A stretch of 64,000 nucleotides of DNA, taken from the NCBI GenBank assembly GCA_965222935.1, contig CBDCVA010000001.1:558001-622000 (forward strand). The letters run 5' to 3'. The position numbers and the translations under genes were made by a program. Source of the DNA: CBDCVA01 sp965222935 [NCBI: Candidatus Latescibacterota bacterium]. GTDB taxonomy: Bacteria; Latescibacterota; CBDCVA01. Below the pieces are notes generated by a model, which worked only from the letters and a program-made list of their open reading frames with translations, did no database searches and was not told the DNA's origin. This document shows, piece by piece, positions 45,673 to 53,410 of this stretch. Numbering within the stretch: position 1 is the stretch's first letter; each line of letters begins with the position of its first letter.

Positions 45673-46209
45673 TTAATAAAGCCTCAACCAATTTAGACGA
45701 ATCGCCATAGCCGATTCGGAGACATTGAACACTCGTGCGATAGTTAATATATCTTGAGTATCTTTATAAAATTTCCTCGCGAATTCCGCTGGCATTAACA
45801 GAGCTGCAGCGAACTGATTCGCTTGAATTTCCTTGCGTTTGGCTTCCGAGATATCCTCATCTTCTAGTTCAATATCTCGAAAGAGGTCAGCATCAGCGCC
45901 TTCATCAATGAACTCTCCGTCTGTGAGTAGATGCAAGAAATGATGTCCAAGTTCATGTGCTATAGTGAACCTTTTTCTGTATGAGGGGTCGGACTGATTT
46001 ATCAGAAGCATCACATTCGATCCTCGCTTCGTAATCATTCCGGCAATGCTTGCCTTGGAGAATAAGGCGTTACGCACCTCGATACCCTCGCGATTGGCGA
46101 GAACTACGGGGTCTACGGGAATAGAATATAGTCTGTGTTGCTGGAGTATTTGTACTGCGCGGCGTTCGATCTCTTGTCGTGTCATGGGACGAACGGCTGG
46201 CGAATCCAT
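45673..46209 (-). CDS. ImmA/IrrE-family metallopeptidase
   Basis: 178 residues. Zinc metalloprotease core FTIAHELGHHFLHLL with His85, Glu86 and His89, and the downstream third-ligand region RKEIQANQFAAALLMP with Glu127. The family cleaves regulators: ImmA cuts a mobile-element repressor, IrrE cuts DdrO after DNA damage. No helix-turn-helix domain or repressor gene is next to it. Instead it is the first gene of a compact minus-strand operon with a two-TM protein, a BpsA-like transferase and an unknown protein. The block is visibly AT-richer than its flanks. The trigger and target are unknown. Confidence 0.88.
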   Translation of the reverse strand: MDSPAVRPMTRQEIERRAVQILQQHRLYSIPVDPVVLANREGIEVRNALFSKASIAGMITKRGSNVMLLINQSDPSYRKRFTIAHELGHHFLHLLTDGEFIDEGADADLFRDIELEDEDISEAKRKEIQANQFAAALLMPAEFARKFYKDTQDILTIARVFNVSESAMAIRLNWLRLY

Positions 46210-46438
46210 GGACGGCTGTCCCTCTTTGTGATTAGATCACTGGTGCATAGGTCATGCGCTGGCTTTGTCCCAGGCCCCAGGCCATCACTGGCAATTAATA
46301 TAATATAGGCTTTATCTATTCGGCGCACAACGGCAAACCGAAAGGCCGTGAGCAGCGAAGATCGGCCCTGCTGAGCGCATCGGCAATAGACCGGCGTCCG
46401 TCCATTTTGCTGTGCAAAACCCGCCGAGTGCTTGTCAC

Positions 46439-47338
46439 TCATAGCTCTCTGCTCGCCGGCCCGAGCTCTGCCGGCATGTCCAGCGTGCGATAGCGACGCT
46501 CCCAGTGCCACTTGTCGCTGCCCGAGATCAAGGGCTTCAGGTGGGGCGGCGTCCGTTCGATGAACTCGGGGCTGGGCTCCTGACCGTTCCATGTCTGGAA
46601 CATCGTTGGTGTGTAGCCGCCGATGATGATGGCGCGTTCGCGGTCGCTCGCGATCTCGCCGCTGGCGTGGATCAGCGCTTCGCCGAAGAGGAGCGTGGAG
46701 CCAGCCGGCGCGACCACCTGGTGGATTAGCGAGGGGTCCTCGTACGCGCAGGCGATGATGTCTTCCTGCGGAGCCTTCACCTTGTGGCTTCCGGCGATGA
46801 CCACGGTGCCGCCGTCGTCGGGGCCCAGTTCGGTGAGGTTCGTCAGCGTCTTGACGAAGGTGCAGTGGTACAGGCCGTTTTCGATATAGGTGCCGTAGTC
46901 CGGACGCGTGCCGTAATGGAAGCCGTACCGGGGTGGTGCGTTGAGATCGGCGTCGGGATCGCGACTGTTGATAACGGCCTCGGACTCCTCGAGGCGGACC
47001 GTGCCGCCCACCAGCTCTTCAGCCAGGCCAACCAGGCGCGGATGCGTCAGGTAGTCGAAGATGGCGGGGTCGGACTCGAGGACATGGGTGAAGTGAATGA
47101 AGTGCGGTTCGTGCCTGCTGGCCCGACAGCCCCGCACTTTGATGTTCTGCGGATCGCCTGTGGCCACCAGTTCGCGCTTGAGGCGTTGGAGCGCGTCCAA
47201 AAGCGCCGCGGTCTCGTCTTCGGTCAACGTCTTGTCAATGACGGTATAGCCAAAGACATCGAGATGATACCTCTGGGCAGGAGTTAAGGCGGGGAAGGGA
47301 CGGACAAATGGCTGCGCCTGCGTTTCTGCTAAGGTCAT
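46439..47338 (-). CDS. Phytanoyl-CoA dioxygenase (PhyH)-family oxygenase
   Basis: 299 residues. Non-heme Fe(II)/2-oxoglutarate oxygenase fold: FGYTVIDKTLTEDETAAL start, YGFHYGTRPDYGTY (with the first metal His region), ELGPDDGGTVVIAGSHK and LLFGEALIHASGEIASDRER carrying the distal His and the 2-oxoglutarate Arg. These enzymes hydroxylate many small molecules; the substrate is unknown. ATG at 47338 is chosen because the family start is MTLAE-like; the frame stays open upstream without a ribosome site. A 230-base gap separates it from the ImmA/IrrE operon and the base composition returns to GC-rich here. Confidence 0.82.
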   Translation of the reverse strand: MTLAETQAQPFVRPFPALTPAQRYHLDVFGYTVIDKTLTEDETAALLDALQRLKRELVATGDPQNIKVRGCRASRHEPHFIHFTHVLESDPAIFDYLTHPRLVGLAEELVGGTVRLEESEAVINSRDPDADLNAPPRYGFHYGTRPDYGTYIENGLYHCTFVKTLTNLTELGPDDGGTVVIAGSHKVKAPQEDIIACAYEDPSLIHQVVAPAGSTLLFGEALIHASGEIASDRERAIIIGGYTPTMFQTWNGQEPSPEFIERTPPHLKPLISGSDKWHWERRYRTLDMPAELGPASREL

Positions 47339-47529
47339 GGGACGGTTTCCTCGTGGCCGCTGGTTAACTGGCGGCGAGCATGATCGATGTCTGAGGAAGC
47401 AATGTACACTTCTCGGCCGCACGAGAGCAAGCGAGCGACGAGCTCACACATCGAACAGCGGCATCACCGTATACAGCACGACGTCCATGGCGAAATGGGC
47501 GACCTTGCCCGCAAGATCAGCGTCGGCCG

Positions 47530-48297
47530 TCAGCTTCGGTATCCCAGCGTCGAGCCGCCCTCGACCTGAAGCGCCTGGCCAGTGATGAAGGATGCGTCGT
47601 CGGAGACCAGGAAGAGGACGGTTGCCGCGATCTCCTCGGGTGTGGACGTCCAACCCAGCGGGTGCATGGCGTCCATGGCGCGGCGGGATTCGTCGGGATC
47701 GGGTTGCTGCTGAATCCAGCGTTCCATCAGCGGCGTCGCGACGCCTGCGGGGCACACACAGTTGACGCGGATGCCCTCGGGCGCCAGGTCGAGCGCAAGG
47801 GCTCGGGTCATAGCGATCACCCCGCCTTTGGTGGCACAGTAGGCGACGGCGTTGGACTGGCCCACCAGGCCGACCATCGACGCGGTGTTGACGATGGTGC
47901 CTCTGGTCTTGCGCAGTTCCGGCAGGGCGACTTTGCAGCCCAAGAAGACTCCCTTGAGGTTGAGGGTCATGAGGCCGTCCCATTCCTCCTCGGAGGTCTC
48001 GTCAACGGTCTTCGGGATGTGGTTGCCGGCATTGTTGAAGAGGATGTCGAGCTTGCCGTAGGTCTCGACCGTCATTCGGATCAGGGCCTCCACATCCGCG
48101 GCCTTCGACACGTCGCAGCGGACGAAACTCGCCTCGCCGCCGCTTTGGGTAATCCCTTGGGCTGCCTCGGGGCCGTGGGTCGCGTCCACGTCCGCGATCA
48201 CGACCTTGGCTCCTTCCCGCGCAAAGCGCTCCGCCGTTGCGCGGCCGATGCCGCTTGCTCCACCGGTGACGATGGCCACCTTATTCTCTAGCCGCAT
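47530..48297 (-). CDS. Short-chain dehydrogenase/reductase
   Basis: 255 residues of the classical SDR type: NAD(P)-binding TGGASGIGRATAERFA near residue 10, the NNAG motif, catalytic Ser in NTASMVGLVGQS, Tyr-x3-Lys in VAYCATKGGVIAM, and the closing ITGQALQVEGG. It oxidises or reduces an alcohol or ketone substrate that cannot be named. ATG at 48297 with AAGGAGG upstream is preferred over ATG 48312. The 191 bases downstream contain a short frame (DLAGKVAHFAMDVVLYTV) that may be a leftover of another gene. Confidence 0.9.
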   Translation of the reverse strand: MRLENKVAIVTGGASGIGRATAERFAREGAKVVIADVDATHGPEAAQGITQSGGEASFVRCDVSKAADVEALIRMTVETYGKLDILFNNAGNHIPKTVDETSEEEWDGLMTLNLKGVFLGCKVALPELRKTRGTIVNTASMVGLVGQSNAVAYCATKGGVIAMTRALALDLAPEGIRVNCVCPAGVATPLMERWIQQQPDPDESRRAMDAMHPLGWTSTPEEIAATVLFLVSDDASFITGQALQVEGGSTLGYRS

Positions 48298-48365
48298 TGC
48301 GTCCTCCTTCATCAGTCGGTGACGCTCGCGAAACCGCAGTCCAGATGCGATCTCGAGAGACGGCC

Positions 48366-49214
48366 CTATAGGCGGTCCCGCAAAAGGACGAGGTACTGCA
48401 TCAGTGATCTGGCGCGGCTGGTGTCTCCGATGGCGCTGTAGAGATAGATGATGTTGTTGAACATGCGTTCGAGCATGAGCCGGTCGCTGATCGGGGCGAG
48501 GAAGGCTTTGTGAAAACCGAAGCCCGCATGGGTACAGAGCCGGGCGCAGTCCTCGTAGCTCAGGGTTGTCCCACCGTCCACCGGGTCGAAATAGATCGCC
48601 GCATCCCCCACGACGTAGCGGCAGATAAATCGCCCGGGCAGGCCCACACCCTGGATGGGCAACGCCAGTCGTCGCGCCAAAAGCATGTAGATTGCCGAGA
48701 TCGAGATGGGGATGCCCCGCTTACGGTCGAGCACACGGCTGAGGAAGCAATCCTCCGGATCGGCCACCAACGGCTCCCCCTCAAAGCCGTACTCGTCAAA
48801 GAGATACTCGCTCAAAAGCTCGATGGTCTGCTCGGGGTCTTTCACGCCGATCAACAACTCGCGAAGGGTCGCGGCCATTTCGTCAAGCTGGCGGGCGTAG
48901 CGCTCGGGGTCGAGGTCTGGGTACTCGCACTTAGCGAGAAGAAACGCGCCTTCCTCCAGATCGAGATCGCCGTCGGACTTCACCGTCATTCGCCGAAACT
49001 GAGCGGGCAGGGGCCCTAGACAGATTTCGTCAAGGATGGTTCGGATGCGGTCCCGCACTTCGGGCGGAGCGGTGGATGCCGCCTGCTGCAAGGAAGTCAG
49101 CGCCTTGGCGCCCGCCCCAACCAACTCGGCGTGGACCTGGCTTATGACCTCATCGTCTTCGTCGTCGAGCAGGGAAATCAGTGCTGCAATATCGCGCTCG
49201 CCCAGCACTTTCAC
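48366..49214 (-). CDS. SirB1-type transglutaminase-like protein
   Basis: 282 residues. N-terminal helical part, then the transglutaminase-like core of the SirB1 family: FLLAKCEYPDLDPERYARQL, LLSEYLFDEYGFEGE, FLSRVLDRKRGIPISISAIY, GVGLPGRFICRY and YFDPVDGGTTLS, followed by TPR-like C-terminal helices. In this family the usual Cys-His-Asp triad is often replaced, and here the motif position reads GIPISIS, so catalysis is uncertain. GTG start overlaps the upstream small gene by four bases, so the pair is co-translated. A housekeeping-like gene that marks the return to core sequence. Confidence 0.82.
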   Translation of the reverse strand: MKVLGERDIAALISLLDDEDDEVISQVHAELVGAGAKALTSLQQAASTAPPEVRDRIRTILDEICLGPLPAQFRRMTVKSDGDLDLEEGAFLLAKCEYPDLDPERYARQLDEMAATLRELLIGVKDPEQTIELLSEYLFDEYGFEGEPLVADPEDCFLSRVLDRKRGIPISISAIYMLLARRLALPIQGVGLPGRFICRYVVGDAAIYFDPVDGGTTLSYEDCARLCTHAGFGFHKAFLAPISDRLMLERMFNNIIYLYSAIGDTSRARSLMQYLVLLRDRL

Positions 49215-49537
49215 GTCCCCGTCTCCTCCTCGATTAGGATCCGATCCAGTATCTCATGCAATCGCACCATAAAATCTTGCGTGAAAACACCGGCGCGAAA
49301 GCCTTTTTCGAGAAGCTCCAGCAGGTCGTCCTCGGGCATATCGGGCGGCTTGGCTCTCATCTGCCCGTTGCGCCACCAGACGAAGCGAATCTCCTCAGAC
49401 CCGGTGCGGCGTACCAGAAGCCGCTCCAGCCGGTCTTCATTGCCCCGCTCCCGCACGCAACTCACGGCCATGAGGGTCTTGGCGTAGGGTGTCTCGCGCA
49501 GCAGATTCCTCTCAACGCGTTCGGTGTTCTGAGCCAT
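49211..49537 (-). CDS. Small conserved protein upstream of the SirB1-type gene
   Basis: 108 residues, not recognised. Composition is charged and soluble, with RFVWWRNGQMRAKPPDMPED in the middle and a helical C-terminus (LHEILDRILIEEE). ATG at 49537 follows a GGAGG-type site (AAAGGAGG). Its stop overlaps the SirB1-type start, so it probably works with that protein. No signal peptide or membrane segment. Confidence 0.65.
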   Translation of the reverse strand: MAQNTERVERNLLRETPYAKTLMAVSCVRERGNEDRLERLLVRRTGSEEIRFVWWRNGQMRAKPPDMPEDDLLELLEKGFRAGVFTQDFMVRLHEILDRILIEEETGT

Positions 49538-49666
49538 GGCGCGGCCTCCTTTGGCCCTTCAAGATTCAATATAGCACGTCCGATTTCCGGCGCCAGGCTT
49601 TGATGGACTCGGCGCCCGTCGCCTCGATCCGATCAAAGGGGAGATGGGTGATCCGGCTCCTATCGA

Positions 49667-49696
49667 TTGACACATGGGCCGCTGCTGGGGTATGAT
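49667..49696 (+). promoter_or_regulatory. Sigma-70-type promoter for the dioxygenase run
   Basis: TTGACA at 49667-49672, an 18-base spacer, TATGAT at 49691-49696, in the divergent gap 79 bases before the ATG at 49775. Confidence 0.65.
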
Positions 49697-49774
49697 GATC
49701 GAGAGGATGAGTGGGAAAGGATGCTACAGAGTTGAAATGGGAAATCCCCCGTCTTAGGGTTGGAGAGGTACGAA

Positions 49775-50572
49775 ATGGCAGGGACTACATCATCCATCAA
49801 GTTGAACAACGAACAACTCGATGCCTATCGCCGCGACGGGTACATCGTAGTGGAGAATTTGGTGTCCCCGGAGGAGGTCGAGGCGCTCGGCAGCCGGGTC
49901 CGCGAGTACACCCACGGCGGCCGTCCACCGGGCGGGCTCAGGGTCCAGATGGAACCCCGGATTCAGCGGGGGGAGCTGGAGATCGCCCGGCCCGGCGATG
50001 GTATCCGTAAGGTTGACGGTCTGGTGGAAGAAGATGACCTCTTCCGTCGGCTGGGGCTGAATGAGAGCATCGTGGGGATTCTTGCGCAGATTCTGGGACC
50101 GGACATCAAGATGTTCCGTAATTCCCTGCTTCTGAAACCGCCCCGGGTCGGCTCGCAGAAGGGGATGCACCAGGATTCGCCCTACTGGCCCATCGAACCG
50201 ACGGACCTGTGTTCGTGCTGGTTCACCCTGGACGATGCCACGGCCGAAAACGGTTGCATGGGGGTTCTACCGGGGTGGCACAGGAAGGGGCCTCTGCCTC
50301 ATTTGCGGGTGCCGAACGACTCTCACGTCGATTTTGTGGTAGACGAAACCTGCTACGATTTCGGGGAGATGGTGCTAGTGCCCATGCAAGCCGGAAGCGG
50401 CTTGTTCTTCCACTCGTTGCTGCCGCATTACACCGCCCCCAATCGGTCCGATAGGTGGCGGCGGGCCATCGCCCTCTCGTGCATGTCGGCGAAATCCAGA
50501 TATACCGGCGAGGGGAAAGGCCCGGAGTACTTCCACATCATGGGCAGGTCCTATCCGGGCTGCGTGCGGTGA
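49775..50572 (+). CDS. Phytanoyl-CoA dioxygenase (PhyH)-family oxygenase
   Basis: 265 residues. Iron-binding H-x-D is in KGMHQDSPYWPIEP and the distal His is in FFHSLLPHYTAPNRSDRWRR with the 2-oxoglutarate-binding Arg. The opening (LDAYRRDGYIVVENLVSPEE) is typical. ATG at 49775 is chosen because GAGAGG lies six bases upstream; the frame extends to TTG 49760. It is followed after 157 bases by an oxidoreductase and then a nitrilase-type gene, all plus strand, so a small catabolic or modification pathway is plausible. The two other PhyH-like loci of the window are on the minus strand. Confidence 0.88.
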   Translation: MAGTTSSIKLNNEQLDAYRRDGYIVVENLVSPEEVEALGSRVREYTHGGRPPGGLRVQMEPRIQRGELEIARPGDGIRKVDGLVEEDDLFRRLGLNESIVGILAQILGPDIKMFRNSLLLKPPRVGSQKGMHQDSPYWPIEPTDLCSCWFTLDDATAENGCMGVLPGWHRKGPLPHLRVPNDSHVDFVVDETCYDFGEMVLVPMQAGSGLFFHSLLPHYTAPNRSDRWRRAIALSCMSAKSRYTGEGKGPEYFHIMGRSYPGCVR

Positions 50573-50729
50573 GAGGGGCGCAAAGGGCTAGAAGCCGCCC
50601 CAAGTGGGTGAGAGCCAAGGGCATGGCGGAAAGTTGGGGGGGGTACATGGGTGAGAGATCGGTGGAGCGGCGTTCGCACGTAGGCGTGTTCCCCAAGCGA
50701 AGAGTCGAAAGGCCGGAGGAGGTGTCGTC

Positions 50730-51815
50730 ATGGCAGAGAGATTAGGCGTTGGGCTGATCGGTGCGGGTGGTATTGCCCAAACGCATGCGGCGGCGTACGC
50801 GGGCTTCCCCGAGTTGGCGCGGCTGGTGGCTGTGGCGGACATCGACGGCGATCGCGCCAGGAGCTTCGCAGAGGGGCACGGAATCCCGCATGTCTACGAG
50901 GACTATGAGCAGATGCTCGCGCGCGATGACGTCAGCGTTGTCTCGAGCTGTACGCCGCCATTCGAACATGCTCCGACGACGATTGCGGCGCTGGAGGCGG
51001 GGAAACACGTGCTGTGCGAGAAGCCGATGGCGGGCAGTTTGCGCGAGGCGGACGCCATGATTGCGGCAGCACGGCGGGCGGGGCGACGGCTGAGCATCGT
51101 CTTCCAGCGGCGGTGGATGCCGGAGGCCGTCCGTGCAAAGCGGCTGATCGAGGCGGGGAAACTGGGCAGGGTGATCCTGGGAAAGTTCGCGGGGCTCTGG
51201 TACAGGGACCAGGCTTATTACGACGTCTGGTGGCGCGGGACCTGGGAGAAAGAATGCGGCGGCGCGACCATCAACCATCACGTCCACGGGGTGGACCGCC
51301 TGCTCTGGCTGATGGGCTCCGAGCCCGAGTGGGTCTGCGCGCAGATGGGGACGTTCACGCACGAGATTGAGGTCGAGGATCTCTCCGTCGGCATAGTGCG
51401 CTTCGGGGGTGGCGCACTGGGGGAGATCACTGCCACCGTGTCCTCCCAACTGCAAGCGGAGCGGCTGGAGATCTTCGCCGATCGTGCGGCCGTGTCGGTG
51501 CAGCCCTGGGGCATTAAGAGCACCGACCCCGAGGTCCAGGCGGAGCTTGTGGCTTTCGCTGCGGAGATCCCAGATCTTGACCCGGCGGGTCACCCGGCGC
51601 AGGTCAAGGACTTTTTACAGGCGGTGCGCGACGACCGAGCGCCCGCAGTGACTGGCGAGGAGGGGCGAAAATCCCTCGAGCTGATTATGGGGATTTACAA
51701 GTCGGCGCTCACAGGTGAGTCGGTCGAGCTGCCGCTGGTGCCGAGTGATCCGTTCTACGACCGCGTAGACGTGGCGCTGGCGCAGGTGGGATCATGCACG
51801 GGAACGTCCGGCTGA
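50730..51815 (+). CDS. Gfo/Idh/MocA-family oxidoreductase
   Basis: 361 residues. NAD(P)-binding GVGLIGAGGIAQTHAAAY, VAVADIDGDRARSFAE, the signature VLCEKPMAGSLREADAMIAA with the catalytic Lys, and active-site GGATINHHVHGVDRLLWLMG in the second domain. The family oxidises or reduces sugars and cyclitols; which one is unknown. ATG at 50730 has GGAGGAGG about seven bases before it. The next gene starts 12 bases after its stop, so the two are almost certainly co-transcribed. Confidence 0.9.
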   Translation: MAERLGVGLIGAGGIAQTHAAAYAGFPELARLVAVADIDGDRARSFAEGHGIPHVYEDYEQMLARDDVSVVSSCTPPFEHAPTTIAALEAGKHVLCEKPMAGSLREADAMIAAARRAGRRLSIVFQRRWMPEAVRAKRLIEAGKLGRVILGKFAGLWYRDQAYYDVWWRGTWEKECGGATINHHVHGVDRLLWLMGSEPEWVCAQMGTFTHEIEVEDLSVGIVRFGGGALGEITATVSSQLQAERLEIFADRAAVSVQPWGIKSTDPEVQAELVAFAAEIPDLDPAGHPAQVKDFLQAVRDDRAPAVTGEEGRKSLELIMGIYKSALTGESVELPLVPSDPFYDRVDVALAQVGSCTGTSG

Positions 51816-51827
51816 TAGGAGAGGGCA

Positions 51828-53294
51828 ATGCGGCGCGTTCTACTTGAGGAGGCGAATTTCAAGAACCCTTCCGCCGGATGGGTGCTGCCGAAGTCAAGTG
51901 ACTTCGATTGCAGGATGACGCCCGAAGGCGCAGTCGTGTCAACGCCCCGGAGGACTTCGCCGACGCCCGAGAAGTACTGGTTGGGCGACGCCAGGGGCGT
52001 TCTCTCCATCAACGGTCTCGGCGTTCATACGCGCAATGGCGACGCCATCGAACTGCACTTCCGCTCTCTCGAGGATGCGAAAGGCGTTCTGCGGTTCGGC
52101 TTCTGTGGCGGGTTTGAGGCCGCATTGGTCACAGTGGATTTTGCGAAAGGGCAACTCTCACTGACGACGACGGATTGGTCCCGTTCCCGATCCGTCAAGC
52201 GCTTGGCGCCTCGCGTGGTGGGACGGAGCGATCACGTCCTGCTCATCGAGAAGACCGAGGGCGGGGGCAATCTCGTTAAGAAGGCGGACCTGCGCGTGTT
52301 TCTAGATGGAGAGCAGGTTCTCTTGGAATCGGATTTGGACATTATCCCAGAGATGGGCGTGGCGATTGAAGTTAATGGCACATGCCTCCTCTTGAGGAGG
52401 TTCATCCACAAAGGCGCTCCGTCAGGGATACCAGAGTACCTGAACGTTGGCGGGTGGCAGATGCTCAACGAGGCCTCAATCGATGAAAACGTCGAATCGC
52501 TTCTGCGAGGTCTCGAGGAGGCCAGCGACAAAGGCGTTCAACTCCTCGTCACGCCTGAGACGTCATTGACGGGGCTCTTTCCCGCGCATCGAGTGACACG
52601 AAATCGGACAGCCGTGATGGAAGCTGAATCCAAGATCCGCAAGTTCATCCACGGACTCAAGAATGCTCCGTACCTCATTCTCGGGCTTCCGGTATGGGAC
52701 AAGGCTCCAGGGACTTTTCGAAAGAAGGCTCGATATAATGTCTGCAGAGTTTATGACCCGGATGGGGAGATCGTTTCGACCCACGCGAAGATTCACTCCT
52801 GCGAGTACGAGTTCTGGCATGGTCACCGACTTCAGGAGTTCGATATCCATGGCGTTCCCGTGTGCATGCACATCTGCCATGACGGCCGCTATCCAGAGGT
52901 GTGGACGCTGCCGGTGATGTTCGGGGCCCGCCTCATTGTGCACCCCTCGAACGGGGGAAGGCCCCGAAGTAGCATCGACTCCTTTGAGGCGGCAACCGGA
53001 GGCGCTGCAGAACATAGTTCGCATGCGTTCTACGTCCACGTGAATGCTGGCGGCGGCAGTTACATGACGAGTCCGGGGAAGTTCGCCCGTCTGCTTGCAG
53101 TCAGCTCAGAGTGTCAAAGGGATTCGGAGACCTTTCCCCTGACGGGCGAACCCGAGGCGTGTCTCTTTCACGCGAACCTTCGCGTCGCCGATGCCTTCGG
53201 GTACTGGCCGGTCCGCTCTTTCCGCGCATCGGAGGCGGCTGCAGCGGCTTATGTCGATTTGTATCGAGCCTTGGGAGGAAAAAGACTGGAGTGA
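51828..53294 (+). CDS. Nitrilase-superfamily hydrolase with N-terminal beta domain
   Basis: 488 residues. Residues about 205-470 form a carbon-nitrogen hydrolase with all three catalytic residues: Glu in LLVTPETSLTGLF, Lys in STHAKIHSCEYEF and Cys in MHICHDGRYPEVW. The first 190 residues are a beta-rich domain I cannot name; its pattern (ALVTVDFAKGQLSLTT, DLRVFLDGEQVLLES) looks like a concanavalin-type sandwich. Such two-part nitrilases occur beside oxidoreductases in sugar-type gene clusters. It acts on amides or nitriles; the substrate is unknown. ATG at 51828 follows GGAGAGGG. Co-transcribed with the preceding oxidoreductase. Confidence 0.82.
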   Translation: MRRVLLEEANFKNPSAGWVLPKSSDFDCRMTPEGAVVSTPRRTSPTPEKYWLGDARGVLSINGLGVHTRNGDAIELHFRSLEDAKGVLRFGFCGGFEAALVTVDFAKGQLSLTTTDWSRSRSVKRLAPRVVGRSDHVLLIEKTEGGGNLVKKADLRVFLDGEQVLLESDLDIIPEMGVAIEVNGTCLLLRRFIHKGAPSGIPEYLNVGGWQMLNEASIDENVESLLRGLEEASDKGVQLLVTPETSLTGLFPAHRVTRNRTAVMEAESKIRKFIHGLKNAPYLILGLPVWDKAPGTFRKKARYNVCRVYDPDGEIVSTHAKIHSCEYEFWHGHRLQEFDIHGVPVCMHICHDGRYPEVWTLPVMFGARLIVHPSNGGRPRSSIDSFEAATGGAAEHSSHAFYVHVNAGGGSYMTSPGKFARLLAVSSECQRDSETFPLTGEPEACLFHANLRVADAFGYWPVRSFRASEAAAAAYVDLYRALGGKRLE

Positions 53295-53410
53295 CTGGCG
53301 GCGAACGTAGAGGGCGCCGACTGGACGAGCCGCTCTATCGGGATCTCCAGGACGAGGATGTACAGCTCACAACCGATGGCTCTGCCGCAGTTCTTCGGGC
53401 TGTCTCCGCA

